Below, piece by piece: positions 7,504 through 14,753 of a DNA stretch of 14,753 bases. The notes beneath the pieces were generated by a model that ran no database searches, was not told the origin of the DNA, and worked only from the letters and a program-made list of their open reading frames with translations. The DNA is from CAG-390 sp003523225 (GTDB lineage Bacteria; Bacillota; Clostridia; Oscillospirales; CAG-272), in the NCBI GenBank assembly GCA_902461815.1, contig CABPZE010000035.1, positions 1 through 14,753 on the forward strand, given 5' to 3'. Made by a program: the position numbers and the translations under genes. How positions within the stretch are numbered: the stretch's first letter is position 1; each line of letters begins with the position of its first letter.

Positions 7504-9198
7504 TCAGCCGTCGATCCCGGCGGCATACTCGCGCACGCGGGCAACTGTGCGCTCCGCCCCGAGAATGTGAATGACGGTGTAAAGGTCGGGAGAATTCATT
7601 CTTCCCGTGACCGCAACGCGGATGAACATACTCACATCCGCCACACTGCCGCGGTATTCCTCCGGAGCCGCCTTGTAGCGGCGCATATCCGAGGCGTATC
7701 CCATTCCCTCGGCGACAGCCTTGATCTTTTCAAACCATGCGTTTGCATCGTCAGAAAAATCAAGCGTATCGGCAAATTCGGTCAGCGCGCGCTTGACGTC
7801 GGCACGGCTGAAGCTCGCCGGTATCTCATCCTCGCGGCGGAACAGCTCTTCGTAAAAGAAGCTGACAAACTCCTTGACCTCGCTCCAGAGCCCGTAATCC
7901 TTACGCGGCTTCTTGCCGCCGCGACCGATCGAAAGAATGGCTTTTGCGTAATCGGGGTCACGGTCAAGCAGTGCGTAAAAGTCAGGGTCGTAGCTGCGCG
8001 CCCAGTCGGAAAGCTGAGAATACACCTCGTCCGTGCTCATGCGGGAGACTACATTTTTTGAAACGTCCTCGATCTTTGCACGGTCGAAAAGGCAGCCCGA
8101 CGCGCACATCTTCTTGATGTCAAACTTAAAATCGGTGAAGGGCTTGTCCGGATTCTGCATGCGCCACTCCTCGAAATTGGAGTTGAGAACGGTAAGCAGG
8201 TATTCGGAGACCGCGGCAGGCGCATAGCCGTCGCGCTCGTAATCGTTCATATTAGCACCGAGATCGCGCTTTGAAAATTTCTTCTTGTTGCCGTTCTCGT
8301 CAAGGCGCATGATCTGCGCGGTATGCAGATATTTCGGAGGCTTAAAGCCGAGATAACGGAAAAGCTGAATGTGCTTTGCAACGCTGGGCAGCCACTCCTC
8401 GCCGCGTATAACGTGCGTTGTGCGCATCAGATGGTCGTCGACCGCGTGCGCAAAATGGTAGGTGGGTATGCCGTCGCTCTTGAGCAGTACAAAATCCTCA
8501 TCGTTTTCGGGAATTTCCAGCTTTCCCTTTACAAGGTCGGTAAACGGGGTCTTCTTTTCGGGGTCGCCGTCGGCAAGTATGCGCAGAACAAATTTGTTGC
8601 CGGCTGCAAGATTGCGCTCGACATCCTCAATTGTAAATTCGCGCAGACGGCGCATTTCCGCTTTCTGCGCGGCTTCGGTCTCCACCGTCCACTCGCGTGA
8701 CTTGACCTCCGCCTTTTTGTCCGCCGCTTCAATGGCGCGCAGCTCCTCGTCGGTGGTAAAGCAGGGATACGCCTTGCCCTCGGCGACCAGCTTTTTGGCG
8801 TAGACGTGATAAATATCCGCACGCCGACTCTGCTTGTACGGACCGTAAGCTCCACGGTCGATTATCTCGCCGTTCTCGCCTATCGCCGCACCCTCGTCAA
8901 AGCAGATGCCGTATCTTGAAAGCGTCTTTATAAGCCCCTCGGCAGCACCGGGGATCTCGCGCTTTGCGTCGGTGTCCTCGATCCTCAGGTAAAACACGCC
9001 GCCCGACTGATGCGCCAGTCTCTCCCCCACCATCGTCTGGTAAACTCCGCCGATGTGAACAAATCCCGTAGGACTCGGCGCAAAGCGGGTGACCTTTGCT
9101 CCCTCCGGCAGCTTGCGCGGGGGATATTTTTCCTCGAGCTCCTCCGGAGTCACTGTAACGTCCGGGAAAAGCAGCTCGGCTAAACGCTTGTAATCCAT
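7504..9198 (-). CDS. gltX: Glutamate--tRNA ligase, long form
   Basis: Class I synthetase charging tRNA-Glu with glutamate. The Rossmann core contains RFAPSPTGFVHIGG (38-51, HIGH-type motif at 48-51), LRIEDTD (71-77), RGEEW (265-269) and the KMSKS-type KKFSKRD (306-312). At 564 aa it exceeds the common form of roughly 470-500 aa. About 30 of the extra residues precede the HIGH motif (DYKRLAELLFPDVTVTPEE and following), and others lie in the middle and C-terminal parts. I recall this long type from other clostridia, so the N-terminus is probably genuine. The ATG (9196-9198) has AGAGG 5 nt upstream. Because glnS is adjacent, it could be specific for tRNA-Glu, but the sequence alone does not prove this. 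First gene of its unit. Confidence 0.95.
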   Translation of the reverse strand: MDYKRLAELLFPDVTVTPEELEEKYPPRKLPEGAKVTRFAPSPTGFVHIGGVYQTMVGERLAHQSGGVFYLRIEDTDAKREIPGAAEGLIKTLSRYGICFDEGAAIGENGEIIDRGAYGPYKQSRRADIYHVYAKKLVAEGKAYPCFTTDEELRAIEAADKKAEVKSREWTVETEAAQKAEMRRLREFTIEDVERNLAAGNKFVLRILADGDPEKKTPFTDLVKGKLEIPENDEDFVLLKSDGIPTYHFAHAVDDHLMRTTHVIRGEEWLPSVAKHIQLFRYLGFKPPKYLHTAQIMRLDENGNKKKFSKRDLGANMNDYERDGYAPAAVSEYLLTVLNSNFEEWRMQNPDKPFTDFKFDIKKMCASGCLFDRAKIEDVSKNVVSRMSTDEVYSQLSDWARSYDPDFYALLDRDPDYAKAILSIGRGGKKPRKDYGLWSEVKEFVSFFYEELFRREDEIPASFSRADVKRALTEFADTLDFSDDANAWFEKIKAVAEGMGYASDMRRYKAAPEEYRGSVADVSMFIRVAVTGRMNSPDLYTVIHILGAERTVARVREYAAGIDG

Positions 9199-9268
9199 GC
9201 TGACCTCTCGTATTCCGAGGCGGCAGTCAAAGCGCCGCCGCCGTAATGATATGATATAATTATTCTTT

Positions 9269-9297
9269 ATTTTACCACAAATAATCGTGCTTGTCTA
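9269..9297 (-). promoter_or_regulatory. Sigma-A promoter of gltX-glnS
   Basis: On the minus strand -35 TAGACA (9297-9292) and -10 TAAAAT (9274-9269) are 17 nt apart, and TGG just before the -10 gives an extended -10. Each hexamer matches consensus at five of six positions. The start should fall near 9262, about 64 nt before the gltX ATG. Confidence 0.78.
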
Positions 9298-9420
9298 TAT
9301 GCTGAATGCAATTTTTTGTCTTACGGCGCAAAACTGAGCTTATCTGACCCCGCATTTGTATGCAAAGTTGAGGCAGTCCGCAAAGCCTGCCGTATATTGT
9401 AAAGCTTTCAATGTTAAATT

Positions 9421-9458
9421 TATCCGGACTGCCGCGACATGACGCGACAGTCCGGATA
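9421..9458 (-). terminator. Hairpin ending the ABC operon
   Basis: TATCCGGACTG (9421-9431) pairs perfectly over 11 bp with CAGTCCGGATA (9448-9458). An inner CGCG/CGCG stem (9433-9436 with 9443-9446) extends it across one-base bulges. It lies about 80 nt past the ATPase stop. On the minus strand it is followed by AATTT rather than a strong T-run, so termination may be imperfect. Confidence 0.62.
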
Positions 9459-9537
9459 ATTATTTTCAGAATACTTTGCAACGCCAAACCATTACCGTGC
9501 CTGAAATCCGCAATATCGCAAGCACGGCAATATTACG

Positions 9538-10236
9538 TCAGTTCCCGACCCTGTACGGCTTTATGCAGCCGTTTTCCATTGAAAGGATGCGGTCGGCGCG
9601 TTCCGCTATCGACATATCGTGCGTTACCATGATAAGCGTCTGATGCATGACTTCCTTGGTGCGCAAGAGCAGATCAAGCACCTCGTCGGCGTTCCTGCGG
9701 TCAAGGTTTCCCGTAGGCTCGTCGGCAAAGACCACCTGCGGACGGTTTATAAGCGCGCGGGCGATCGCCACACGCTGCTGCTGTCCGCCGGAAAGCTCGC
9801 TTGGCAGATGGTGCAGTCTGTCCCCGATGTCAAGCGTGGCGACCAGCTTTTTGAGGTGCTCCTCATAGCTGAAATCCGGCTTGTTGCACATAAGCGTCGG
9901 GATAAGAATATTCTCCATTGCCGTAAACTGAGGTATAAGGTTGTGGTTTTGGAATACCATACCGATATAGTTGCCGCGGAATTCGGCAAGCTCGTCGGCA
10001 GACATGGCGGTTATCTCATTGCCTCTGACGATCACCCTGCCGGAATTAGGGCGGTCAAGTCCGGCGCAAATGTGCAGCAGCGTGCTCTTTCCCGAACCGG
10101 AAGCTCCGATTATCGCCACGAACTCGCCCTCATAGACCTCGAAATTCGCACGGTCGACCGCCGTCACCACGGTATCATACTGCTTGTATTGCTTTATTAC
10201 GTCGTGTGTCTCAAGAATGATTCTTCTGTCCTGCAT
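9538..10236 (-). CDS. ABC transporter ATP-binding protein (MacB/LolD-type)
   Basis: A 232-aa ATPase that powers the FtsX-like permease encoded directly upstream, on the cytoplasmic face of the membrane. All catalytic motifs are present: Walker A GASGSGKST (44-52), Q-loop Gln96 in VFQNHNL, signature LSGGQ (148-152), Walker B VVFADEPTGNLD (168-179, Asp172 and Glu173) and switch His206 in MVTHD. Sequence and length match the LolD/MacB/FtsE-like subfamily that works with mechanotransmission-type permeases. The ATG (10234-10236) has a strong GGAGGAGG about 8 nt upstream and lies 22 nt after the permease stop, so the two are an operon. No sensor kinase or regulator lies nearby in the window, so a Bce-type antibiotic-sensing role is not indicated. 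Substrate unknown. Confidence 0.95.
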   Translation of the reverse strand: MQDRRIILETHDVIKQYKQYDTVVTAVDRANFEVYEGEFVAIIGASGSGKSTLLHICAGLDRPNSGRVIVRGNEITAMSADELAEFRGNYIGMVFQNHNLIPQFTAMENILIPTLMCNKPDFSYEEHLKKLVATLDIGDRLHHLPSELSGGQQQRVAIARALINRPQVVFADEPTGNLDRRNADEVLDLLLRTKEVMHQTLIMVTHDMSIAERADRILSMENGCIKPYRVGN

Positions 10237-10258
10237 AACGATTCCTCCTCCCGCAGGG

Positions 10259-12568
10259 TCACTCGCCGAGCTGTGTGCGCTCGATCCGCTCGCGCTTCTT
10301 TATATATGCTCTGAAGGGCAGCAGCGAAGAAGCAAATCCGCACGCCATCGAGACCGCAAGGCATGCTGCCGACGCCGCAGGCGGAAGCGAAAAGCTGTAA
10401 CGCACAGCCTGAATAAAGCCGTACTTCGGCAGCCAGTTGTCAAGCAGCATGAACATCAGATACCCCGCCGCGGAGCTGAGCAGAATACTTGCCGCAAACG
10501 CCGACGCCGCCAGCACGCCCCCGGAGAACAGATGCAGCTTCTTTATCTTTGCATCTGTCGCGCCGAAGGACTGAAGCATGTAAAACTCGCCTTCCCGCTT
10601 TGCAAAGAACATTGACTGCGAGAAGAACCATACAAGTGGCGAAAGCAGCAGAGCCGCCAGCGCGAAGATGAGGATAACACCTCCTACATCCGTCGCATTT
10701 TCAACCGCGGAACGCGCTTGCGTCTGATAGTCATATATCATGTAACTTGAGTCAAGCGAGATCAGCTTGCGAAGCTCACGTAAGACCTCCAGACTCTCTT
10801 TGTACGACAGACCCTGCTTCAGATACACATTTGCAAATTCCGTCACAGGAGCTTTCCCGGTTATTTCGGCATACAGCTCGGGAGACACGCCGATCATAAA
10901 CGCATCGTCCGCCGCTCCGGTATCAACCACCGCGCCAACAGTGACCTCAATGTAATTGAACCTTCCGTACTTTATCTGCTGCTGAAGTATAAGTCTCGGG
11001 TCTGTGATGCTTGAGTCAAGCGGCGCATCGGCGGAATCAAACAAAGCAAGCTTTATTTTGTCGCCCACCTTTATGTTAAGCTCCTGGGTATTGAATATAT
11101 AATTGCTGACCGCCACGGTATACTCGTCGGTAAGCGCTGACCGCAGATCCCCCGCGACTTTCCACAGCCCGTGAGCCTCCGCAATATCCAGCATATCCTC
11201 GTCAAGCGCCGAAAATCTGAAGCTGTTTGTGGCTATATTTTGACCGTCCTGAGCTTTGGTTGAAACAAAACTTCTGCTTCCCGCCTGCCCGGACGTAAGC
11301 ACGACGTGACTGCGCCATCCGGCAGCGTCTGTGGAATTTTCCCACATAAGATAGTCAACGCCCTCAATATCTCCGGCAAGGTCGAGGTCGACCTCGTCAA
11401 TGCCTCCGGGTACGGTCATTCCGAACTGAGCCTCGGGAGCAGACTGAATGTTCTCCTGCCGGTCACGGAAAAATATTCCGCAAAGGAATACGGTGCTGAA
11501 GGAAACAGCCCCCAGCAGCAGACCCGCAAAATACCGGCGGAAACGGATCATCCCGTAAAGCTCGTAGGTCTCCGGAAATTTTTTTCCGAATATATATGCC
11601 GAGCGTCTCGGCGAGGAAACAAGGTTTGAATTGTCCTCCGCCGCCAGAAGCTGAACGGGACGTTTTTTTGAAAGCGCCAGCACCGGCGGGAAGACCCCGA
11701 TGAATACCGCAAGCAGATCCCAGAGCAGAGCAAGCAGAAGATCCGCAAGCCTGAAGCAGAACCCTGCCCCGCGCGGCAGATACGCAAGCGCCGAAATTCC
11801 AAGCCCCGCCGCCAAAGACGGAATGAAGGTAAGAAGCGAGATCATAAACAGCTCCCACGACGCGGTCTCAAACAGCTTTTCAAAGCCCGCGCCGAAGGAC
11901 ATATATATGCCATAGCGGAATTTATAATGGTTAGTCCTGATATTGAAAAGGATAAGCAGCGCAGCGGCGGCAAACGCCAGCGACAGGAGGAAGAAGACCG
12001 TTCTGACCGTCCCCGCCTTTGTCTTTGCCGCTTCTATTACGGTGATCCTTTCGGTGTAATACGTATGCGTCGCCTCTCCGCCTATGCTGTAATAGCTGAG
12101 AAAATCATCTGCCCGTTCGGATGAATCCTCGTCAAGCAGGATACGCATTTCATATCTTTTATCTCCCAGCCCGTCGGTATAGCCGAAAAATTCGTAGGAT
12201 TCATACATCCTCTCCTCCGGCTCAAGATGCTGATTGACCCACAGCTTGCCGTTTTCAATGACCGTCTTTTCGTAATTGCTCAAACCGTCCACGACAACAT
12301 GACAGTCAGCGGCGGCGTAAGCCTCGGCGCGCGACGTCTCCATGATGGTGTCCGAGTAAAAGATCCCCGACCAGAATATCAGCTGAACTGCAAAGCACGC
12401 AATGTAAAACGGAAGATATTCCCGGAAGCCTCCCGTAACCGCACGGAAGGCATGAGCAAGGTTGCGCCATGAGAAAAAACGACCAAGAAAATGACGGGCG
12501 CGGCGCAGCCTCTCCCCCGTTTTCCAGACATACACTTTCTTATGATCGACGTATTTTTCTTCAAACAT
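10259..12568 (-). CDS. FtsX-like ABC transporter permease, duplicated MacB fold
   Basis: A 769-aa membrane protein pairing with the ATPase downstream. I count eight membrane segments, near 52-71, 188-209, 239-262, 272-299, 346-367, 628-650, 680-708 and 729-752. That is two copies of the one-plus-three MacB/FtsX layout, each with an extracellular domain between its first and second helix. The domains are unequal: about 115 residues (72-187) and about 260 residues (368-627). Each FtsX domain has its coupling segment: YGIYMSFGAG (219-228) and FYMLQSFGAT (662-671). The ATG (12566-12568) has GAGGGG 7 nt upstream. A basic N-terminal cytoplasmic stretch of about 50 residues precedes the first helix. 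Such systems export or extract lipids or peptides or transmit signals; no substrate can be read here. Confidence 0.9.
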   Translation of the reverse strand: MFEEKYVDHKKVYVWKTGERLRRARHFLGRFFSWRNLAHAFRAVTGGFREYLPFYIACFAVQLIFWSGIFYSDTIMETSRAEAYAAADCHVVVDGLSNYEKTVIENGKLWVNQHLEPEERMYESYEFFGYTDGLGDKRYEMRILLDEDSSERADDFLSYYSIGGEATHTYYTERITVIEAAKTKAGTVRTVFFLLSLAFAAAALLILFNIRTNHYKFRYGIYMSFGAGFEKLFETASWELFMISLLTFIPSLAAGLGISALAYLPRGAGFCFRLADLLLALLWDLLAVFIGVFPPVLALSKKRPVQLLAAEDNSNLVSSPRRSAYIFGKKFPETYELYGMIRFRRYFAGLLLGAVSFSTVFLCGIFFRDRQENIQSAPEAQFGMTVPGGIDEVDLDLAGDIEGVDYLMWENSTDAAGWRSHVVLTSGQAGSRSFVSTKAQDGQNIATNSFRFSALDEDMLDIAEAHGLWKVAGDLRSALTDEYTVAVSNYIFNTQELNIKVGDKIKLALFDSADAPLDSSITDPRLILQQQIKYGRFNYIEVTVGAVVDTGAADDAFMIGVSPELYAEITGKAPVTEFANVYLKQGLSYKESLEVLRELRKLISLDSSYMIYDYQTQARSAVENATDVGGVILIFALAALLLSPLVWFFSQSMFFAKREGEFYMLQSFGATDAKIKKLHLFSGGVLAASAFAASILLSSAAGYLMFMLLDNWLPKYGFIQAVRYSFSLPPAASAACLAVSMACGFASSLLPFRAYIKKRERIERTQLGE

Positions 12569-12581
12569 AACGAAACCCCTC

Positions 12582-12598
12582 GTTAATATGATAATAAC
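12582..12598. promoter_or_regulatory. Imperfect palindrome over the ABC operon start
   Basis: On the minus strand GTTATTATCATATTAAC is a 17-bp near-palindrome with one mismatched pair around a central C. It lies just downstream of the -10 (12599-12604) and covers the expected transcription start near 12592, where a repressor would block initiation. The regulator is unknown and no candidate is encoded nearby. Confidence 0.35.
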
Positions 12599-12627
12599 AT
12601 TATACTATAAAAAGGCATAAATTTCAA
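12599..12627 (-). promoter_or_regulatory. Sigma-A promoter of the ABC operon
   Basis: On the minus strand -35 TTGAAA (12627-12622) and a perfect -10 TATAAT (12604-12599) are 17 nt apart, a near-consensus vegetative promoter. The start is expected near 12592, about 24 nt before the permease ATG. Confidence 0.85.
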
Positions 12628-12720
12628 GAAGCGAAAGAGGCTGTTTTGTGTGCATTGTGTATGTTTTTTGCCGCTCATGTGATCGTGGGTGTTAATAAAC
12701 TGTAACATTTGAAATCCCTC

Positions 12721-12749
12721 TTGAAAAAAAAAGACGTTTGGTGTAAAAT
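12721..12749 (+). promoter_or_regulatory. Sigma-A promoter of pckG
   Basis: TTGAAA (12721-12726) and TAAAAT (12744-12749) are 17 nt apart, giving a start near 12756 and a leader of about 65 nt. A weaker second pair, TTGAAA (12771-12776) and AACAAT (12794-12799), also has 17-nt spacing; its -10 would lie inside the Rex-like operator. Confidence 0.75.
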
Positions 12750-12780
12750 ATATACGAAAATGATTTACTGTTGAAATCAC

Positions 12781-12798
12781 TTGTTAAAAAAATAACAA
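12781..12798. promoter_or_regulatory. Putative Rex (NADH/NAD+-sensing) operator
   Basis: The 18-mer TTGTTAAAAAAATAACAA matches the clostridial Rex consensus TTGTTAA-N4-TTAACAA at all but one defined position (position 12, A for T). Its outer arms TTGTTA and TAACAA are a perfect inverted repeat. It lies between the pckG promoter and the ribosome site, 23 nt before the ATG, where Rex could block elongation or a second promoter. The regulator is not in the window; the assignment rests on motif similarity. Confidence 0.6.
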
Positions 12799-12821
12799 TT
12801 AATGAATAAAGGAGATACCCC

Positions 12822-14606
12822 ATGACAAACAACAAGTACATCCTTGATTGGGTACGGGAAATGGCTGACATGACCCGCCCTGACAACATCGTCTGGATCG
12901 ACGGCAGCGAGGAGCAGGCGGAAAAGCTCCGCGCAGAAGCTTGCTCGACCGGAGAAATGATAAAGCTCAACCAGGAGCTGCTTCCCGGCTGCTACCTGCA
13001 CCGCACCGCAGTCAACGACGTTGCCCGCGTAGAAGGCAGGACCTTCATCTGCACCTCAAAGAAAGAGGACGCCGGCAATATCAACAACTGGATGGATCCC
13101 GCCGAATGCTATGCAAAGCTCTCAAAGCTCTACACCGGCTCTATGAAGGGACGCACCATGTACGTCATTCCCTACTCCATGGGCATTGTAGGCTCGGAAT
13201 TCGCCAAATACGGCATCGAGCTTACCGACTCCATCTATGTCGTTCTCAATATGCTCATCATGACCCGCGTCGGCAACGATGTGCTTGACGCTATCGGCGA
13301 CAGCGCTGACTATGTAAAGGGTCTGCACTCCAAAGCAGAGCTTGACGAGGAGAACCGTTACATCTGCCACTTCCCCGAGGACAACACCATCTGGTCGGTC
13401 AACTCCGGCTACGGCGGAAACGTACTGCTCGGCAAGAAGTGCTTCGCCCTCCGTATTGCTTCCTACCTCGGACGCAAGGAAAACTGGATGGCTGAACATA
13501 TGCTCATTCTGGGCGTTGAGTACCCGAACGGCGAGACCAAGTATGTCTGCGCCGCCTTCCCCTCCGCCTGCGGCAAGACCAACCTTGCCATGCTCATTCC
13601 GCCTGAGATCTACCGCAAGAAGGGCTATAAGGTCCACACTGTCGGCGACGATATCGCATGGCTGCGCATAGGCAAGGATGGCAGACTGTGGGCGATGAAC
13701 CCCGAAAACGGCTTCTTCGGCGTCGCTCCCGGAACCAACGAAAAGTCCAACCCCAACGCACTTGCCACCACCCGCCGCGACACGATATTCACCAATGTCT
13801 GCCACAACCTTGACGACAACACCGTCTGGTGGGAAGGTCTTGACAACAATCCTCCGAAGAACGCCCTCAACTGGAAGGGCGAGGTCTGGGATTACACCAA
13901 GTACGACAAGAAGGACAAGGTCAACACCTCCGGCGCCCATCCCAACAGCCGCTTCACCGCAAAGGCGACCAACTGCCCCTGCCTCTCTGAGGAATTCAAC
14001 AATCCTGCCGGCGTGCCCATCAGCGCCATCGTGTTCGGCGGGCGCCGCGCACGCACCGCTCCGCTGGTATATCAGTCCACCAGCTGGCAGAACGGTACCT
14101 TTGTCGGCTCCATCATGGCGTCGGAGACCACCGCTGCCGCATCGGGAGCTGTCGGCGTAGTACGCCGCGACCCCATGGCAATGCGTCCCTTCGTAGGCTA
14201 CAACATGGGCGACTACTGGCGTCATTGGCTTGATATGGGCAAGATCATTCCTAACGCTCCGAAGATCTTCCACGTCAACTGGTTCCGCACCGACGATGAG
14301 GGCAACTTCATCTGGCCGGGATTCGGCGACAACCTCCGCGTGCTCGACTGGATCCTTGCCCGCTGCGATGATAAGGTCGATGCCAACCTCACCGCTATCG
14401 GATATGTTCCGAAGCCTGAGGACATCAACATTGAGGGTCTTGACAACGTAACTCTTGACACCATCAAGGAGCTTGTCAGCGTTGATAAGGAAGCATGGAT
14501 TGCCGACATCGACAACATCAAGGAGTTCTACGATCTCGTGGGCGACCGCGTTCCCGCCGAGCTGAGAGAAGAGCTTGCCGCTCTCGAGGCAAGACTTCGC
14601 GCCTGA
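12822..14606 (+). CDS. pckG: Phosphoenolpyruvate carboxykinase (GTP)
   Basis: Interconverts oxaloacetate plus GTP with phosphoenolpyruvate, CO2 and GDP in the cytoplasm. In fermenting anaerobes it often runs toward oxaloacetate, feeding succinate or propionate formation. At 594 aa it has GTP-type length. Visible motifs: GSMKGRTMYVIPYSMG (106-121), substrate and metal loop YGGNVLLGKKCFALR (197-211), P-loop AFPSACGKTNLAM (245-257) with the reactive Cys250 typical of the GTP class, and kinase-2 TVGDDIAWLR (273-282). The ATP-type enzyme common in Firmicutes has a different P-loop. The start is fixed by AAAGGAG (12808-12814), 7 nt before the ATG. It is monocistronic, divergent from the ABC operon and preceded by a Rex-like operator, suggesting redox control. 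Confidence 0.97.
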   Translation: MTNNKYILDWVREMADMTRPDNIVWIDGSEEQAEKLRAEACSTGEMIKLNQELLPGCYLHRTAVNDVARVEGRTFICTSKKEDAGNINNWMDPAECYAKLSKLYTGSMKGRTMYVIPYSMGIVGSEFAKYGIELTDSIYVVLNMLIMTRVGNDVLDAIGDSADYVKGLHSKAELDEENRYICHFPEDNTIWSVNSGYGGNVLLGKKCFALRIASYLGRKENWMAEHMLILGVEYPNGETKYVCAAFPSACGKTNLAMLIPPEIYRKKGYKVHTVGDDIAWLRIGKDGRLWAMNPENGFFGVAPGTNEKSNPNALATTRRDTIFTNVCHNLDDNTVWWEGLDNNPPKNALNWKGEVWDYTKYDKKDKVNTSGAHPNSRFTAKATNCPCLSEEFNNPAGVPISAIVFGGRRARTAPLVYQSTSWQNGTFVGSIMASETTAAASGAVGVVRRDPMAMRPFVGYNMGDYWRHWLDMGKIIPNAPKIFHVNWFRTDDEGNFIWPGFGDNLRVLDWILARCDDKVDANLTAIGYVPKPEDINIEGLDNVTLDTIKELVSVDKEAWIADIDNIKEFYDLVGDRVPAELREELAALEARLRA

Positions 14607-14636
14607 TTGTTGATAATTGATCTGAAGTACACATTT

Positions 14637-14668
14637 GCGGGCTGTCGCACTTACGTGCGGCAGCCCGC
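14637..14668 (+). terminator. Hairpin after pckG
   Basis: Positions 14637-14650 pair with 14655-14668 over 14 bp (one G-U pair), with loop TTAC, about 30 nt past the pckG stop. No T-run follows, so it may need other factors or mainly protect the RNA end. Its core CTGTCGCACTT-ACGTGCGGCAG is nearly the same as the terminator at 164-192 read on the minus strand. Confidence 0.65.
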
Positions 14669-14720
14669 CGGTTGTAGACAAAAGGTACAACGATTATTAA
14701 TGTGCATAAAACCTTAACCC

Positions 14721-14753
14721 GCTTTTTCTTTGATGAAGCAGGCGCAAAGAAAA
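14721..14753. repeat. A/T-tract inverted repeat, cut by window edge
   Basis: GCTTTTTCTTTG (14721-14732) faces CAAAGAAAA (14745-14753), giving at least 9 bp of perfect inverted repeat across a 12-nt spacer. The right arm runs off the window. The last 12 bases equal bases 1-12, where the same motif continues as AGC, which would complete a 12-bp arm. Confidence 0.5.

Larger units (their letters stand above)
9199..9537. other. Intergenic region between gltX and the ABC operon
   Basis: This 339-bp gap holds the gltX promoter (9269-9297), a GC-rich 6-bp hairpin in the gltX leader (arms at 9234-9239 and 9219-9224) and a large hairpin (9421-9458) after the ABC operon. I see no T-box before gltX, no tRNA and no credible coding sequence. 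A weak 5-bp hairpin at 9372-9391 is the only other structure. Confidence 0.7.

Noticed and set aside
6616..8061. 481-codon plus-strand frame opposite glnS and gltX
   Set aside because: It crosses two confident synthetase genes on the other strand and has no family features.
12690..12707. Possible second Rex site (TGTTA-N8-TAACA) upstream of pckG
   Set aside because: The half-site spacing is two bases too long for Rex and the outer bases do not match.
13122..14690. 522-codon open frame antisense to pckG
   Set aside because: It mirrors the strongly supported pckG, has a low-complexity Val/Gly/Ala-rich translation and no recognisable motifs; the codon bias of pckG explains it.
14671..14691. 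Small hairpin GTTGTA/TACAAC after the pckG terminator
   Set aside because: Only 6 bp with a 9-nt loop and no T-run; too weak to call.

Overview
The window looks like an ordinary chromosomal stretch of an anaerobic, moderately GC-rich Firmicute, most likely a gut clostridium of the Ruminococcaceae/Oscillospiraceae kind. This is inferred from a tRNA-responsive T-box leader, strong Shine-Dalgarno and sigma-A type promoters, a YitT-family protein, a long-form GluRS, and A/T-tract and hairpin repeats at both edges. No phage, IS, CRISPR, rRNA or tRNA gene was found.

Layout, right to left on the minus strand. A two-gene ABC exporter operon (FtsX-like permease 12568-10259, ATPase 10236-9538) starts at a near-consensus promoter (12599-12627) and ends near a hairpin (9421-9458). 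A second unit starts at a good promoter (9269-9297) and reads gltX, glnS and a small DUF1294 membrane protein, ending near a hairpin at 5395-5420. A third unit starts at 5311-5339, passes through a Phe T-box (specifier UUC at 5213-5211, terminator at 5083-5057), and reads pheS, a YitT-family membrane protein, pheT and an unrecognised 123-aa gene, ending at a terminator (164-192). The only plus-strand gene is a GTP-type PEP carboxykinase (12822-14606), divergent from the ABC operon and followed by a 14-bp hairpin.

Functionally this is a translation-supply block: three aminoacyl-tRNA synthetases (Glu, Gln, Phe) in two adjacent co-directional units, each carrying a small membrane gene that begins one nucleotide after a synthetase stop and has no visible Shine-Dalgarno. 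Beside it lie a peptide/lipid-type ABC system of unknown substrate and a central-carbon enzyme.

The most notable signals are: an 18-bp Rex-like redox operator (one mismatch to the clostridial consensus) in the pckG leader; yitT separating pheS from pheT under Phe T-box control; adjacent gltX and glnS; and related hairpins and a 12-nt identity at the two window edges. I see no convincing wholly new system; the Rex-pckG link and the pheS-yitT-pheT arrangement deserve the most follow-up.
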